Shown here: positions 33,493 to 41,598 of the stretch, piece by piece
How the letters are laid out: each line of letters opens with the position of its first letter
How positions within the stretch are numbered: position 1 is the stretch's first letter
Source of the DNA: Pseudooceanicola sp. HF7
GTDB taxonomy: Bacteria; Pseudomonadota; Alphaproteobacteria; Rhodobacterales; Rhodobacteraceae
Reading direction: 5' to 3'
NCBI RefSeq assembly: GCF_011806405.1
Contig: NZ_JAATOW010000015.1
Location: 1-64,000, forward strand
DNA: 64,000 nucleotides
Translations under genes and position numbers: made by a program
The notes under the pieces: generated by a model
Told to the model about the DNA's origin: nothing
The model's database searches: none
What the model saw: only the letters and a program-made list of their open reading frames with translations

Positions 33493-34119
33493 ATGCCATC
33501 CCCCTTCACGATCCCAAGCGAATTCCGCCAGAGCCATACGCCATGGGAGGACGTGCAGGGCTTCTTCATCGCCTTGCTCACGGCCTCTGTCGGGCTGGTC
33601 TTCCTGACCTCCCTGGGATTTATCACCGGGCAGACCGCGGGGCTGGCGCTGATCATTTCCTACGCGACGGGCTGGGCCTTCGGGCCGGTCTTCTTCGTGA
33701 TCAACATGCCGTTCTACGTCCTGGCCTGGAAACGGCTGGGGGCGGAATTCACCCTGAAATCAATCTTCTGCGTCACGGTCCTTTCCGTTGCGGTGGATTA
33801 CATTCCGCTGGGCATGGCCTTTGAATACCTCAACCCGGTCCTGGGGGTGGTGATCTTCGGCGTGCTGACGGGCTTCGGCCTGCTCGGCTGTTTCCGCCAC
33901 AAGGGCAGCCTGGGGGGCCTGGGCGTGGTGGCGCTGCTGATCCAGGACAAGACCGGCTTTCGCGCGGGCTACGTGCAGCTCCTCGTGGATGCGGTGCTCT
34001 TCGCGCTGGCCTATTTCCTGTTCGACACCCGCGTCGTGCTCTATTCGCTGTTCGGGGCCGTGATCCTGAACGGGGTGATCGCCTTCAACCACCGCCCGGA
34101 TCGCTACATCGCAGATTGA
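33493..34119 (+). CDS. YitT family membrane protein (first of a tandem pair)
   Basis: I chose ATG 33493 (MPSPFTIPSEFRQSHTPWEDVQ) because GGAG sits six bases before it; this gives 208 residues. The protein has five or six hydrophobic spans with the YitT-type segments GLVFLTSLGFITGQTAGLALI and YATGWAFGPVFFVINMPFYVL (shown in part), and KGSLGGLGVVALLIQDKTGFRAG. It is an inner-membrane protein of unknown function (DUF161/YitT membrane domain). A close paralogue follows 58 bases downstream on the same strand. Confidence 0.83.
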   Translation: MPSPFTIPSEFRQSHTPWEDVQGFFIALLTASVGLVFLTSLGFITGQTAGLALIISYATGWAFGPVFFVINMPFYVLAWKRLGAEFTLKSIFCVTVLSVAVDYIPLGMAFEYLNPVLGVVIFGVLTGFGLLGCFRHKGSLGGLGVVALLIQDKTGFRAGYVQLLVDAVLFALAYFLFDTRVVLYSLFGAVILNGVIAFNHRPDRYIAD

Positions 34120-34177
34120 CCCTGTCTATTGGCCCGGATAGAGCATCCGAAACGCCAAGTTTTCCAAGGGTTTCCCC

Positions 34178-34792
34178 ATGAAAGATACCGTTGCGCCCAA
34201 GGCGGGCCACTCCCCGTTAGAAGATGCGCAGGGCCTGTTCTTCGGGACCTTCATGGCCGGTTTCGGCATCGTCATCCTGACCCACCTTGGCCTGATCACC
34301 GGCCAGACCGCCGGGCTGGCCGTGCTGATCTCCTACGTCACGGGCTGGGACTTCGGACCGATCTTCTTCGTGGTCAACATCCCCTTCTACTGGCTCGGCT
34401 ATCGCCGCATGGGCTGGCGCTTCACGGTCAAGACCTTCATCGCCGTGGCGCTGCTGTCCGTCCTGTCCAACTGGCTCAAGACCCAGGTTTCCTTTGATTT
34501 CCTGACGCCCTGGACCGGCGCCGTGATTTTCGGCACGATCACCGGATCGGGCCTGCTGGCGCTGTTCCGGCACGGGGCCTCCCTGGGCGGGATCGGCATC
34601 CTGGCGCTCTACCTGCAGGAAAAGACGGGCTTCCGCGCCGGCTGGACGCAGCTCAGCTTCGATGCCTGCCTCTTCGTGGCGGCCTATTTCGTGCTTCCCT
34701 TCGACATGCTGATCTGGTCCCTGCTGGGCGCCGTGATCGTGAACCTTGTCATCGCCATCAATCACCGCAAGGATTGGTACGTCGCAACCTGA
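34178..34792 (+). CDS. YitT family membrane protein (second of a tandem pair)
   Basis: This 204-residue paralogue of the preceding gene aligns with it almost throughout: HSPLEDAQGLFFGTFMAGFG, LITGQTAGLAVLISYVTGWD, FFVVNIPFYWLGYRRMG, HGASLGGIGILALYLQEKTG and a closing AINHRKDWYVAT, which matches AFNHRPDRYIAD in the first copy. The pair is therefore a local duplication. It probably forms an operon with the upstream copy and the SMR gene 23 bases downstream. The transported substance is unknown. Confidence 0.83.
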   Translation: MKDTVAPKAGHSPLEDAQGLFFGTFMAGFGIVILTHLGLITGQTAGLAVLISYVTGWDFGPIFFVVNIPFYWLGYRRMGWRFTVKTFIAVALLSVLSNWLKTQVSFDFLTPWTGAVIFGTITGSGLLALFRHGASLGGIGILALYLQEKTGFRAGWTQLSFDACLFVAAYFVLPFDMLIWSLLGAVIVNLVIAINHRKDWYVAT

Positions 34793-34815
34793 AGATCAAT
34801 TCGCAAGGGTCTGAA

Positions 34816-35148
34816 ATGCCAGTCTATATCTCCCTCGTTCTCGCCGTCATCGCAGAGACGATCGGCACCACGGCGCTGCAGGCCAGCCAGCAGTTCACGC
34901 GGCTCTGGCCCTCCGTGCTGGTGGTGCTGGCCTATGGCGCCTCGTTCTATCTGCTCTCGATGACGCTGCGCTCCATGCCCGTGGGCGTGGTCTACGCGCT
35001 CTGGAGCGGCATGGGCATCGTCTTCATCGCGCTCATCGCCTTCATCGTCTTCGGCCAGAAGCTTGACCTGGCGGCCCTGCTGGGGATGGGGATGATCATG
35101 GGCGGCATCATCGTGATCCAGGTCTTTTCCAAGACCAGCCTGCACTGA
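34816..35148 (+). CDS. Small multidrug resistance (SMR/EmrE-type) protein
   Basis: Starting at ATG 34816 (MPVYISLVLAVIAETIGTTA), with AAGGG nearby, the product has 110 residues, the exact SMR length. The membrane-embedded Glu14 in VIAETIGTTALQ, the YGASFYLLSMTLRSMPVGVVYALWSG region (in parts) and WSGMGIVFIAL loop are all in place. Four helices form an antiparallel dimer that exchanges cations or guanidinium-like compounds for protons. The last residues (FSKTSLH) end the family domain. An upstream TTG-initiated extension overlaps the yitT gene and is not credible. Confidence 0.93.
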   Translation: MPVYISLVLAVIAETIGTTALQASQQFTRLWPSVLVVLAYGASFYLLSMTLRSMPVGVVYALWSGMGIVFIALIAFIVFGQKLDLAALLGMGMIMGGIIVIQVFSKTSLH

Positions 35149-35179
35149 GGCGCGCCGCCAAGACCCTGCCAGCCAAACG

Positions 35180-35206
35180 AAAAAGGGCGCGATCCATCGC
35201 GCCCTT
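35180..35206 (-). terminator. Rho-independent terminator after icd
   Basis: AAGGGCGCGA (35183-35192) pairs with TCGCGCCCTT (35197-35206) around four bases. On the reverse strand a T5 run follows, 25 bases beyond the icd stop. Transcripts of the SMR gene may end on it as well. Confidence 0.8.
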
Positions 35207-35230
35207 CGTGCATTTTGCCAGGTGGCTCGC

Positions 35231-36445
35231 TCAGCCCCGCAGTGCCTTGTTCAGGTTCTCGTCCACCTTCTCAAGGAAGCCCATCGTGGTCAGCCAACCC
35301 TGGTCGGGGCCCACCAGCAGCGCCAGGTCCTTGGTCATGGAGCCGCTCTCAACCGTCTCCACCACGACCTTCTCAAGCGTGGTGGCAAAACCCATCAGCG
35401 CGGTGTTCTCATCCAGCTTCGCGCGGTGCTTCAGCCCGCCGGTCCAGGCGTAGATAGAGGCGATGGAGTTGGTCGAGGTCGCCTTGCCTTCCTGGTGCTG
35501 ACGGTAGTGGCGCGTGACGGTGCCATGGGCTGCCTCTGCCTCCACGATCTTGCCATCCGGCGTCATCAGCTGAGAGGTCATCAGCCCCAGGCTGCCAAAG
35601 CCCTGCGCGACCGTATCGGACTGCACGTCGCCGTCGTAGTTCTTGCAGGCCCAGACGAACTTGCCGTTCCACTTCATCGCGCAGGCGACCATGTCATCGA
35701 TCAGCCGGTGTTCGTACCAGATGCCCGCGTCCTTGAATTTCTCTGCAAATTCCTCCTCGTAGACCTTCTGGAACAGGTCCTTGAAGCGGCCGTCATAGGC
35801 CTTGAGGATGGTGTTCTTGGTCGACAGGTAAACCGGCCAGCCCAGGTTCAGCCCGTAGTTGAGGGAGGCCCGTGCGAAGTCGATGATCGACTCGTCCAGG
35901 TTGTACATCGCCTGGTACACCCCGGCAGAGGGGGCCTGGTAGACCTCCTTCTCGATCAGGGTGCCGTCTTCGCCGACGAACTTCATCGTCAGCGTGCCGG
36001 CACCGGGGAAGGTAAAGTCGGTGGCCTTGTACTGGTCCCCGAAGGCATGGCGCCCCACCACGATCGGAGAGGTCCAGCCGGGTACCAGGCGGGGCACGTT
36101 GCGGCAGATGATCGGCTGGCGGAAGACCACGCCGCCCAGGATGTTGCGGATGGTGCCGTTGGGCGATTTCCACATCTTCTTGAGGCCGAATTCCTCCACC
36201 CGCGCCTCATCCGGGGTGATCGTGGCGCATTTCACGCCCACGCCCACTTCCTTGATCTTCTCGGCCGCGTCCACGGTGATCTGGTCATCCGTGCGATCGC
36301 GTTCCTCGATCCCAAGGTCGTAATAAAGCAGGTCGATGTCCAGGTAAGGTTCGATAAGCTTTTTCTTGATAAAATCCCAGATGATGCGGGTCATCTCGTC
36401 GCCGTCGATGTCGACGATCGGGTTCTCTACCTTGATCTTGGTCAT
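35231..36445 (-). CDS. icd: NADP-dependent isocitrate dehydrogenase
   Basis: From ATG 36445 ([21 protein letters not shown]) the product has 404 residues, matching the eukaryotic-like class II enzyme found in alphaproteobacteria. Signatures include [19 protein letters not shown] (given in part, substrate Ser), WEKP-type loop replaced by [26 protein letters not shown] (metal Asp) and [11 protein letters not shown] (NADP site). It oxidises isocitrate to 2-oxoglutarate in the TCA cycle and makes NADPH. An ATACAATTGTAT palindrome lies about 100 bases upstream. Confidence 0.96.
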   Translation of the reverse strand: MTKIKVENPIVDIDGDEMTRIIWDFIKKKLIEPYLDIDLLYYDLGIEERDRTDDQITVDAAEKIKEVGVGVKCATITPDEARVEEFGLKKMWKSPNGTIRNILGGVVFRQPIICRNVPRLVPGWTSPIVVGRHAFGDQYKATDFTFPGAGTLTMKFVGEDGTLIEKEVYQAPSAGVYQAMYNLDESIIDFARASLNYGLNLGWPVYLSTKNTILKAYDGRFKDLFQKVYEEEFAEKFKDAGIWYEHRLIDDMVACAMKWNGKFVWACKNYDGDVQSDTVAQGFGSLGLMTSQLMTPDGKIVEAEAAHGTVTRHYRQHQEGKATSTNSIASIYAWTGGLKHRAKLDENTALMGFATTLEKVVVETVESGSMTKDLALLVGPDQGWLTTMGFLEKVDENLNKALRG

Positions 36446-36546
36446 GGGGCCTCCTTCGAGGGTCACGCCGGCACAGGCCGGGAATCGCGGGGATGGGGAT
36501 GTTCTGCCCCTGCATAGACTAACCAAGAGTTAGCACAATAGGGTGC

Positions 36547-36558
36547 ATACAATTGTAT
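36547..36558. promoter_or_regulatory. Perfect 12-base palindrome upstream of icd
   Basis: ATACAATTGTAT lies 102-113 bases before the icd start. A CTAAC-N5-GTTAG repeat lies between it and the gene. Such AT-rich palindromes resemble operators of GntR- or MarR-type regulators, but no regulator can be named. Confidence 0.4.
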
Positions 36559-36606
36559 ACCGAAAAAACCTGCGGCATTTTGGACCCGGGGCAGGGGCGC
36601 TGCACG

Positions 36607-36636
36607 AAAAAGGCGCGCTCCCGGCGGAACGCGCCT
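36607..36636 (-). terminator. Rho-independent terminator after the MFS gene
   Basis: AGGCGCG (36611-36617) pairs with CGCGCCT (36630-36636). Read on the reverse strand it is followed by a T5 run, 25 bases past the MFS stop. Confidence 0.75.
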
Positions 36637-36660
36637 CACTCTTCAGCCCGGTTACGGTCC

Positions 36661-37869
36661 TTACTGGTCGCGGACGCGGTCCAGCTTTCTCATGTGCAGC
36701 ATCAGCACGAAGGCCAGCGCGGCCAGCACGGTGGATGACAGCACCTGCGGCAGGAGGGATCCGTTGAAGGTCTGCGCGATCAGCGTGGACAGGACGGCTG
36801 CGGAGACGGTCGAGACCGCCCCGATCACGGAGGCCGCGAAACCCGCGATATGGCCCAGGGGTTCCATCGCCAGGGCGTTCAGGTTCCCGGCGGTCAGGCC
36901 GATCTGGTAATAGACGGTCGCCTGCCAGGCCAGGTAGATATAGAAATAGGCCGGCCCCCTGTAGCCCGACAGGATCACCGCCAGCATGGCCAGGCTGAAG
37001 ACCAGGAAGACCCCGACCGCCAGGGTGATGATCTTGCGCATCCCGTATTTGCCCACGAAAATCGCGTTCACCATGGAAGAGCTCGCCGCCATCAGGCCCA
37101 GCCCGAAGAACCAGTAGGGGAACTGCTCGCCCCGGTCGAAGACCTGCTCGAAGGCAGGTTCGATCAAGCTGATGGTGATGAACATCATGGAAAAGACCAT
37201 GATCTGCACAAGGATGGAGGACCGGACAATCGGGATCGCGTACATCTCGCGGATGGCATGGCGGAAGCCGGACAGGCGGAAGGGCTGGCGGCGCTCCCTG
37301 GGCAGGGATTCCGGCAGCCGGAAGATCAACCAGAGCGAAGAGATCGCGGAGAAGGCGAAGAAAGCCAGGAACAGCCCGCGCCAGCCGCCGTGGCTGATGA
37401 TGAAGCTGCCCAGCAGCGGCGCCAGGGCGGGAAAGATCGTGAAGACCATCATCACGAAAGAGACCAGCCGCGCCATTTCGCGCCCGGCATAAAGATCCCG
37501 GATGATGGCAATGGCCACGACCCGCGGACCGGCGGCCCCCAGCCCCTGCAGGGCCCGCCCCATGATCAGCATCTCCAGCGTCTCCGCCCGCCAGGCCAGC
37601 AGGGCCCCGGCGATATAGATCGCGGCCCCGCCCAGCATCACGGACTTTCGGCCCAGCCGGTCCGACAGCGGGCCGGTGAACAGCGTGCCCGCCCCCATGC
37701 CGATCATGAAAGAGGACAGGACCAGCTGGATATTGTTGAAATTGTCCGGCGAAAGCTCTTCGGCCATGTCGCCAAGCGCGGGAAGCATCGAGTCGATGGA
37801 AAAGGCCACGGTCGCCATCATCATCGCCATCAGGGCAACAAATTCCACCGGATGCAATTTCCGCGTCAT
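36661..37869 (-). CDS. MFS multidrug efflux transporter, Bcr/CflA type
   Basis: This 402-residue protein has 12 predicted spans. It contains the MFS motif GPLSDRLGRKSVML between spans 2 and 3 and GRALQGLGAAGPRVVAIAIIRDL, a motif C-like region of drug:H+ antiporters of the Bcr/CflA group. The first span carries FSIDSMLPALGDM, also typical. Expected to export small hydrophobic drugs or sulfonamides or dipeptides by proton antiport at the inner membrane. It is transcribed leftward alone and ends at a terminator before the icd promoter region. Confidence 0.9.
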   Translation of the reverse strand: MTRKLHPVEFVALMAMMMATVAFSIDSMLPALGDMAEELSPDNFNNIQLVLSSFMIGMGAGTLFTGPLSDRLGRKSVMLGGAAIYIAGALLAWRAETLEMLIMGRALQGLGAAGPRVVAIAIIRDLYAGREMARLVSFVMMVFTIFPALAPLLGSFIISHGGWRGLFLAFFAFSAISSLWLIFRLPESLPRERRQPFRLSGFRHAIREMYAIPIVRSSILVQIMVFSMMFITISLIEPAFEQVFDRGEQFPYWFFGLGLMAASSSMVNAIFVGKYGMRKIITLAVGVFLVFSLAMLAVILSGYRGPAYFYIYLAWQATVYYQIGLTAGNLNALAMEPLGHIAGFAASVIGAVSTVSAAVLSTLIAQTFNGSLLPQVLSSTVLAALAFVLMLHMRKLDRVRDQ

Positions 37870-38041
37870 GAAGGGTCCTTTCGAAAGAATTGCCTGCCGC
37901 TAGCAGCTTTTTCGATTCAAGACCATATCGCCGCGCGCCCGCGCCCCGCGGAACCGTCTGTGCGTTTCTGCACCGCCCGCCACCCCCTGCAGACAGGCGA
38001 AGCCGGCGCCCCAGCTCTGGAACAAAGGCGGCACCAGCTCA

Positions 38042-38072
38042 TTCTTCTTGCCTGAAAACTCCCGCCGGAGGC
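38042..38072 (+). repeat. Dispersed intergenic repeat, copy B
   Basis: This copy starts TTCTTCTTGCCTGAAAACTC and ends CCGCCGGAGGC. It matches the copy at 41062-41092 in 29 of 31 positions. It lies just past the 3' end of the FrnE-like gene (stop at 38096), in the gap before the MFS gene. Confidence 0.7.
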
Positions 38073-38095
38073 CCCGCTCAGGGCCTGGCGCGCCC

Positions 38096-38770
38096 TCACT
38101 CCTTCGGCGCCGCCTCCTCGCCCGCCGCCTCTTCCTCGGCCAGCTGGGCGATGATCTCATCCATCACTTTCAGCCAAAGATCGACCGGCTGCGCCCCGGG
38201 CACGGCATGTTTCTGCGCCACGATGAAGGTCGGAACGGAGGTCACGCCCATCTTGCGCGAATGCGCATCGCGGTCCCGGATCATCTGCTCGTCTTCCGAG
38301 GTCGCCAGAAGGCGCAGTACGACAGAGGCATCCATCCCCGCCTGGTCGGCCACATCGGCCAGCACGTCATGCTGGCTGATATCGCGCCCCTCGACGAAAT
38401 TGGCCCGGAACAGCCCGTCGACGACCGGCCCCTGGACCGCCTCCAGCCCCGCCCAGTGGATCAGCCGGTGGGCGTCCAGCGTGTTCGGCGTGCGGGTGAT
38501 CGCGTCGAAATCGGCTTCGATCCCCAGGCTCCGGGCATGGTCGGCGATCTGCCCGTAGGTCGTGTCGGCCCCGTCTTCGCCGAACTTGGCAACCAGGTAT
38601 TCGCGCCGCCCCATGCCCTCGCGCGGCATCTCGGGGTTCAGCTGGAAGGGATGCCATTCGACCACGAAGGGATGCGCGGGCCGTTGCGCCAGGGCGCGAT
38701 CCAGCTGGGTCTTGCCGATATAGCACCAGGGGCAGATCGGATCGGAAAGGATATCAAGTTTGACGGTCAT
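38096..38770 (-). CDS. DsbA-family thioredoxin-fold oxidoreductase (FrnE type)
   Basis: From ATG 38770 (MTVKLDILSDPICPWCYIGK) it has 224 residues. The redox motif CPWC is at C13-C16. The WHPFQLNPEMP, NTLDAHRLIHWAG and GVTSVPTFIVAQK (cis-Pro) parts are all FrnE/DsbA-like and relate to 2-hydroxychromene isomerase folds. No signal peptide is present, so it is likely cytoplasmic. Family members are linked to disulfide or oxidative-stress chemistry in many bacteria. It overlaps the end of the upstream acyl-CoA synthetase gene by 17 bases, so the two are translated together. Confidence 0.9.
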   Translation of the reverse strand: MTVKLDILSDPICPWCYIGKTQLDRALAQRPAHPFVVEWHPFQLNPEMPREGMGRREYLVAKFGEDGADTTYGQIADHARSLGIEADFDAITRTPNTLDAHRLIHWAGLEAVQGPVVDGLFRANFVEGRDISQHDVLADVADQAGMDASVVLRLLATSEDEQMIRDRDAHSRKMGVTSVPTFIVAQKHAVPGAQPVDLWLKVMDEIIAQLAEEEAAGEEAAPKE

Positions 38771-40295
38771 CAAGAGGCTCCCGGAACGCCCTGAGCGCTC
38801 CGCGTTTGAGTTTACCATTCGGGTTCCGCGGCAGATCCGGCAGGTGATGCCAGGCGCGGGGTTGCTTGTAGCGGGCCAGCCGCGCCGCGGCTGCCTCCCG
38901 CAGGGGGGCTTCCTCCAGTGCGGCAGGCCCGGTGTAAAAGGCCATGATCACGCGCACGCCGGGCTTCACCTCGATATCGGTGACGGCCAGCTCCGTGATC
39001 CCCGGCAGATCGCAGAGCGCCTGCTCGACTTCAAGCGGAGAGACCCGGTAACCGCCGGCGTTCATCATGTCATCCACCCGCCCGCGGTAGGCGATCTGCC
39101 CGTCCAGTGCCATGCAGCCCAGGTCCCCGGTCAGGAACCAACCGGCGCAGAGGCGCGCCTGCGTTTCCGCCTCTGCGCCGTGATAGCCCAGCATCAGGCC
39201 GGGGTCGTCGCGCCCCACGGCAATGATCCCCTCGTCTCCGCGCGCCACGGGGCCGCGGGTGGGGTCATCAGGATCCAGCAGGGCCAGCCGCCGTCCGGGC
39301 TGCGGCGCGCCGATATAGCCGGGCCGTGCGGCCCTTTGCGGCGAACTGCTGATGAAGGTGGAACATTCGGACATGCCGAAGGCCTCATGCAGCTCCGTGC
39401 CGCTGGCGTCCTTCCAGGCCTCGCGCAGGCCTTCCGGCAGGGTTTCCCCGGCGGTCAGCCCATGGCGCAACCGGGGCAGGTCGATGCGGGGATGGGCCTG
39501 CAGGATCTTGCGAAAAACGCCGGGCACCGCGGCAAACAACGTCGCTTCATGGCGCTTCAGAAGCAGCGGCAGCGCCTCTGGCCCCAGGCCCTCTGCTGGG
39601 ATCAAGGCGGTGGCACCGCAGGTCCAGGGATCCATCAGCCCGGTGCCCAGCGTGAAGGTCCAGTTGAAGGCTCCCGCATGCAGGATGCGGTCGCTCTCGC
39701 CCATGTCGTACCAGTCCGAGATCATCATCCGACGCGCCCAGATGGCCCGATGGGCATGCACCACCGCGCGGGGCCGGCCGGAGGTGCCAGAGGTAAAGAC
39801 GATGTAGCCGGGCCGATCCGGATCGCCCATGTGGTAATCGGCGGGGGGCATGTCGCGCATCCCGGCCAGGCGGGACTGGTCCAGCACCGGCAGCTCCGTC
39901 GCGGGGCAGGCGATGCCCTCTCCCAGCAGGATCCCGGCGGGAGCGATCTGGGCGATCATCCCGGCCACCTCCGGCGCTGTCAGCTGGGCAGAGCTGGGCA
40001 CCGGCACAAGGCCCGCCGCGATCGCACCCAGGAAGGCGATGGGAAAATCCACCCGGTTTCCCAGGCGCATCAGCAGGATGTCTCCGGGCCGGAAGCCCGC
40101 CTGCAAAAGCCCCGTGGCGGTCCCGCGCACCGCCCCCTCAAGCCGCCCGTAGGACCAGCGTTCCGCCCGCGACAGGCCAAGGACCGCCAGTGCCACCTTG
40201 TCCGCACGCCCCTGCGCCCCGGCCAGCACATGAGCGGCCAGGTTGAAGGGGCGGGGGCAGGGCGCGTTGGGGCCAGGTTCGGTCACGGACAGCAT
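38754..40295 (-). CDS. AMP-forming acyl-CoA synthetase / AMP-binding protein
   Basis: This 513-residue adenylate-forming enzyme has the P-loop YIVFTSGTSGRPRAVVHAHR, GMSECSTF (A5 region), LTGDLGCMALDG and RGRVDDMMNAGGYRVSPLEVE (A8 hinge). The catalytic Lys is in NPNGKLKRG (K495). It should couple a carboxylic acid to CoA through an acyl-AMP intermediate. The relatively small size and MNAGGYRVSP hinge suggest short-chain or aromatic acids, but substrates cannot be settled. It is divergent from the XRE-cupin regulator 84 bases away, an arrangement consistent with control by that regulator. Confidence 0.92.
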   Translation of the reverse strand: MLSVTEPGPNAPCPRPFNLAAHVLAGAQGRADKVALAVLGLSRAERWSYGRLEGAVRGTATGLLQAGFRPGDILLMRLGNRVDFPIAFLGAIAAGLVPVPSSAQLTAPEVAGMIAQIAPAGILLGEGIACPATELPVLDQSRLAGMRDMPPADYHMGDPDRPGYIVFTSGTSGRPRAVVHAHRAIWARRMMISDWYDMGESDRILHAGAFNWTFTLGTGLMDPWTCGATALIPAEGLGPEALPLLLKRHEATLFAAVPGVFRKILQAHPRIDLPRLRHGLTAGETLPEGLREAWKDASGTELHEAFGMSECSTFISSSPQRAARPGYIGAPQPGRRLALLDPDDPTRGPVARGDEGIIAVGRDDPGLMLGYHGAEAETQARLCAGWFLTGDLGCMALDGQIAYRGRVDDMMNAGGYRVSPLEVEQALCDLPGITELAVTDIEVKPGVRVIMAFYTGPAALEEAPLREAAAARLARYKQPRAWHHLPDLPRNPNGKLKRGALRAFREPLDDRQT

Positions 40296-40379
40296 TCCCC
40301 CTTGCTAAGCCCCCGGCGCCCCATGGGCAAGGCAGGCAGCAGTTGCGCCTGCCCACGCCTCTGCCTATAGCCATTCACC

Positions 40380-41003
40380 ATGAGCGAGACCGACCCCCGC
40401 CAGCTGATCCGCATCGCCCGCGAAACAGGCGAAACGCCAGAGGCCCAGCCCCTGGACCTCGGCTCGCGCGTACGCGATTTGCGCCGCGCGCGCGACTGGA
40501 CGCTTGAACAGGCCGCGGCAAAAGCGGGCCTGGCCCGCTCGACCCTCTCCAAGATCGAGAACGGGCAGATGTCGCCCACTTACGAGGCGCTGAAGAAACT
40601 GGCCACGGGGCTCGATATTTCCATTCCCCAGCTCTTCACGCCGCCCCGCGCCAACCAGGTGACCGGGCGCCTCAGCCTCACGCTCGCGGGCGATGGGCAG
40701 GCACATGCAACCGCGACCTACGAACACGACCTCCTCGCCGCCAACCTCACTCGCAAGCAGATGCTTCCCTACCGCGCCCGCATCCGGGCCCGCTCGATGG
40801 AGGAATTCGACGGCTGGGTACGCCACGACGGGGAAGAGTTCCTCTACGTGCTGACCGGCGTGATAAGGCTCTACACGGAATTCTACGAGTCGATCGAGAT
40901 GCGGCGCGGCGACAGCGCCTATTACGACGCCTCCATGGGCCACAACGTGATCTCGGTCAGCGAAGATGACGCGACCATCCTCTGGGTGACCTCGCTCGCC
41001 TGA
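40380..41003 (+). CDS. XRE-family regulator with C-terminal cupin domain
   Basis: The 207-residue protein has a helix-turn-helix at about residues 30-85 (VRDLRRARDWTLEQAAAKAG, STLSKIENGQMSPTYEALKK) and a cupin sensor domain at about 125-205 (DGEEFLYVLTGVIRLYTEFY, RRGDSAYYDASMGHNVIS). This is the layout of small-molecule-responsive repressors such as PuuR. The neighbouring divergent acyl-CoA synthetase gene is a candidate target. The effector is unknown. Downstream, a terminator serves the opposite strand. Confidence 0.92.
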   Translation: MSETDPRQLIRIARETGETPEAQPLDLGSRVRDLRRARDWTLEQAAAKAGLARSTLSKIENGQMSPTYEALKKLATGLDISIPQLFTPPRANQVTGRLSLTLAGDGQAHATATYEHDLLAANLTRKQMLPYRARIRARSMEEFDGWVRHDGEEFLYVLTGVIRLYTEFYESIEMRRGDSAYYDASMGHNVISVSEDDATILWVTSLA

Positions 41004-41022
41004 GCCCCCCTCCCATCAAAAG

Positions 41023-41055
41023 AAAAAACCGCGCGCCGAAATCCAGGCGCACGGT
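41023..41055 (-). terminator. Rho-independent terminator after the CsbD-like gene
   Basis: ACCGCGCGCC (41028-41037) pairs with GGCGCACGGT (41046-41055) with one mismatch. On the reverse strand a T6 run follows. The dispersed repeat copy C lies between this hairpin and the gene it terminates. Confidence 0.75.
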
Positions 41056-41061
41056 CTCTCC

Positions 41062-41092
41062 TTCTTCTTGCCGAAAAACTCCCGCCGGAGGC
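41062..41092 (+). repeat. Dispersed intergenic repeat, copy C
   Basis: Starts TTCTTCTTGCCGAAAAACTC and ends CCGCCGGAGGC. It matches copy B in 29 of 31 positions. It lies 41 bases past the stop of the leftward CsbD-like gene, again just beyond a gene end. Confidence 0.7.
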
Positions 41093-41132
41093 ATCGGACC
41101 CTCTCAGCCCGCGCGTTGGCCAGATCCGTCTC

Positions 41133-41480
41133 TCAGCCGCTCCGCCCCACGGGCGGATCCGCCGGCGCGTCATCCCCAAAGCTCCGGTCGTCATCATAGA
41201 CGTCTTCGCCTTCAGGCAGGTAGCGGCCGGAGGCCTCGATATTGCGCATATCCTCGGCTTCATCCATGCGGATATCTGCGGGGGTTGCGCCTGTGCGCCA
41301 CTCGGCGATCTCATCGCGGATGTCCTCGGCCGGGCGGCCCGTCAACTTGATGAGATAGCCGGTCAGCGCATCTTCCGATCCATCAAGGCTCAGCAGGTCT
41401 TCCTCGCTGGTCTCGGGCCAGCGTTGCATGACGGCCGGGACATAGGCGCTCCAGTAGCGTGTGATTGCGCTCCATTGCAT
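41133..41480 (-). CDS. CsbD-like small acidic protein
   Basis: This 115-residue protein has an N-terminal region WSAITRYWSAYVPAVMQRWP that continues ETSEEDLLSLDGSEDALTGYLIKLTGRPAEDIRDEIAEW. The pattern W-x-LTEEDL-x-x-I-x-G-x-x-D-x-L-x-G-x-L-x-x-x-x-G, followed by a D/E-I-W end, resembles the CsbD/YjbJ stress protein fold. The C-terminal half is very acidic (EAEDM, EGEDVYDDDRSFGDDAPAD) and probably unstructured. A general-stress role is an inference. It lies alone between the XRE-cupin gene (convergent) and the YejA-like gene. Confidence 0.7.
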   Translation of the reverse strand: MQWSAITRYWSAYVPAVMQRWPETSEEDLLSLDGSEDALTGYLIKLTGRPAEDIRDEIAEWRTGATPADIRMDEAEDMRNIEASGRYLPEGEDVYDDDRSFGDDAPADPPVGRSG

Positions 41481-41598
41481 GGCGGTCTCCTTTCATTCCT
41501 GAAAGGTCAACGGGCAGGGGCGGGTGCTTGTTCCCTGCCTCTGCCTGCTCAAGGGATTAATCTGCGCCGAACAATTTGCACCGCGCATGTCGTGCCTC

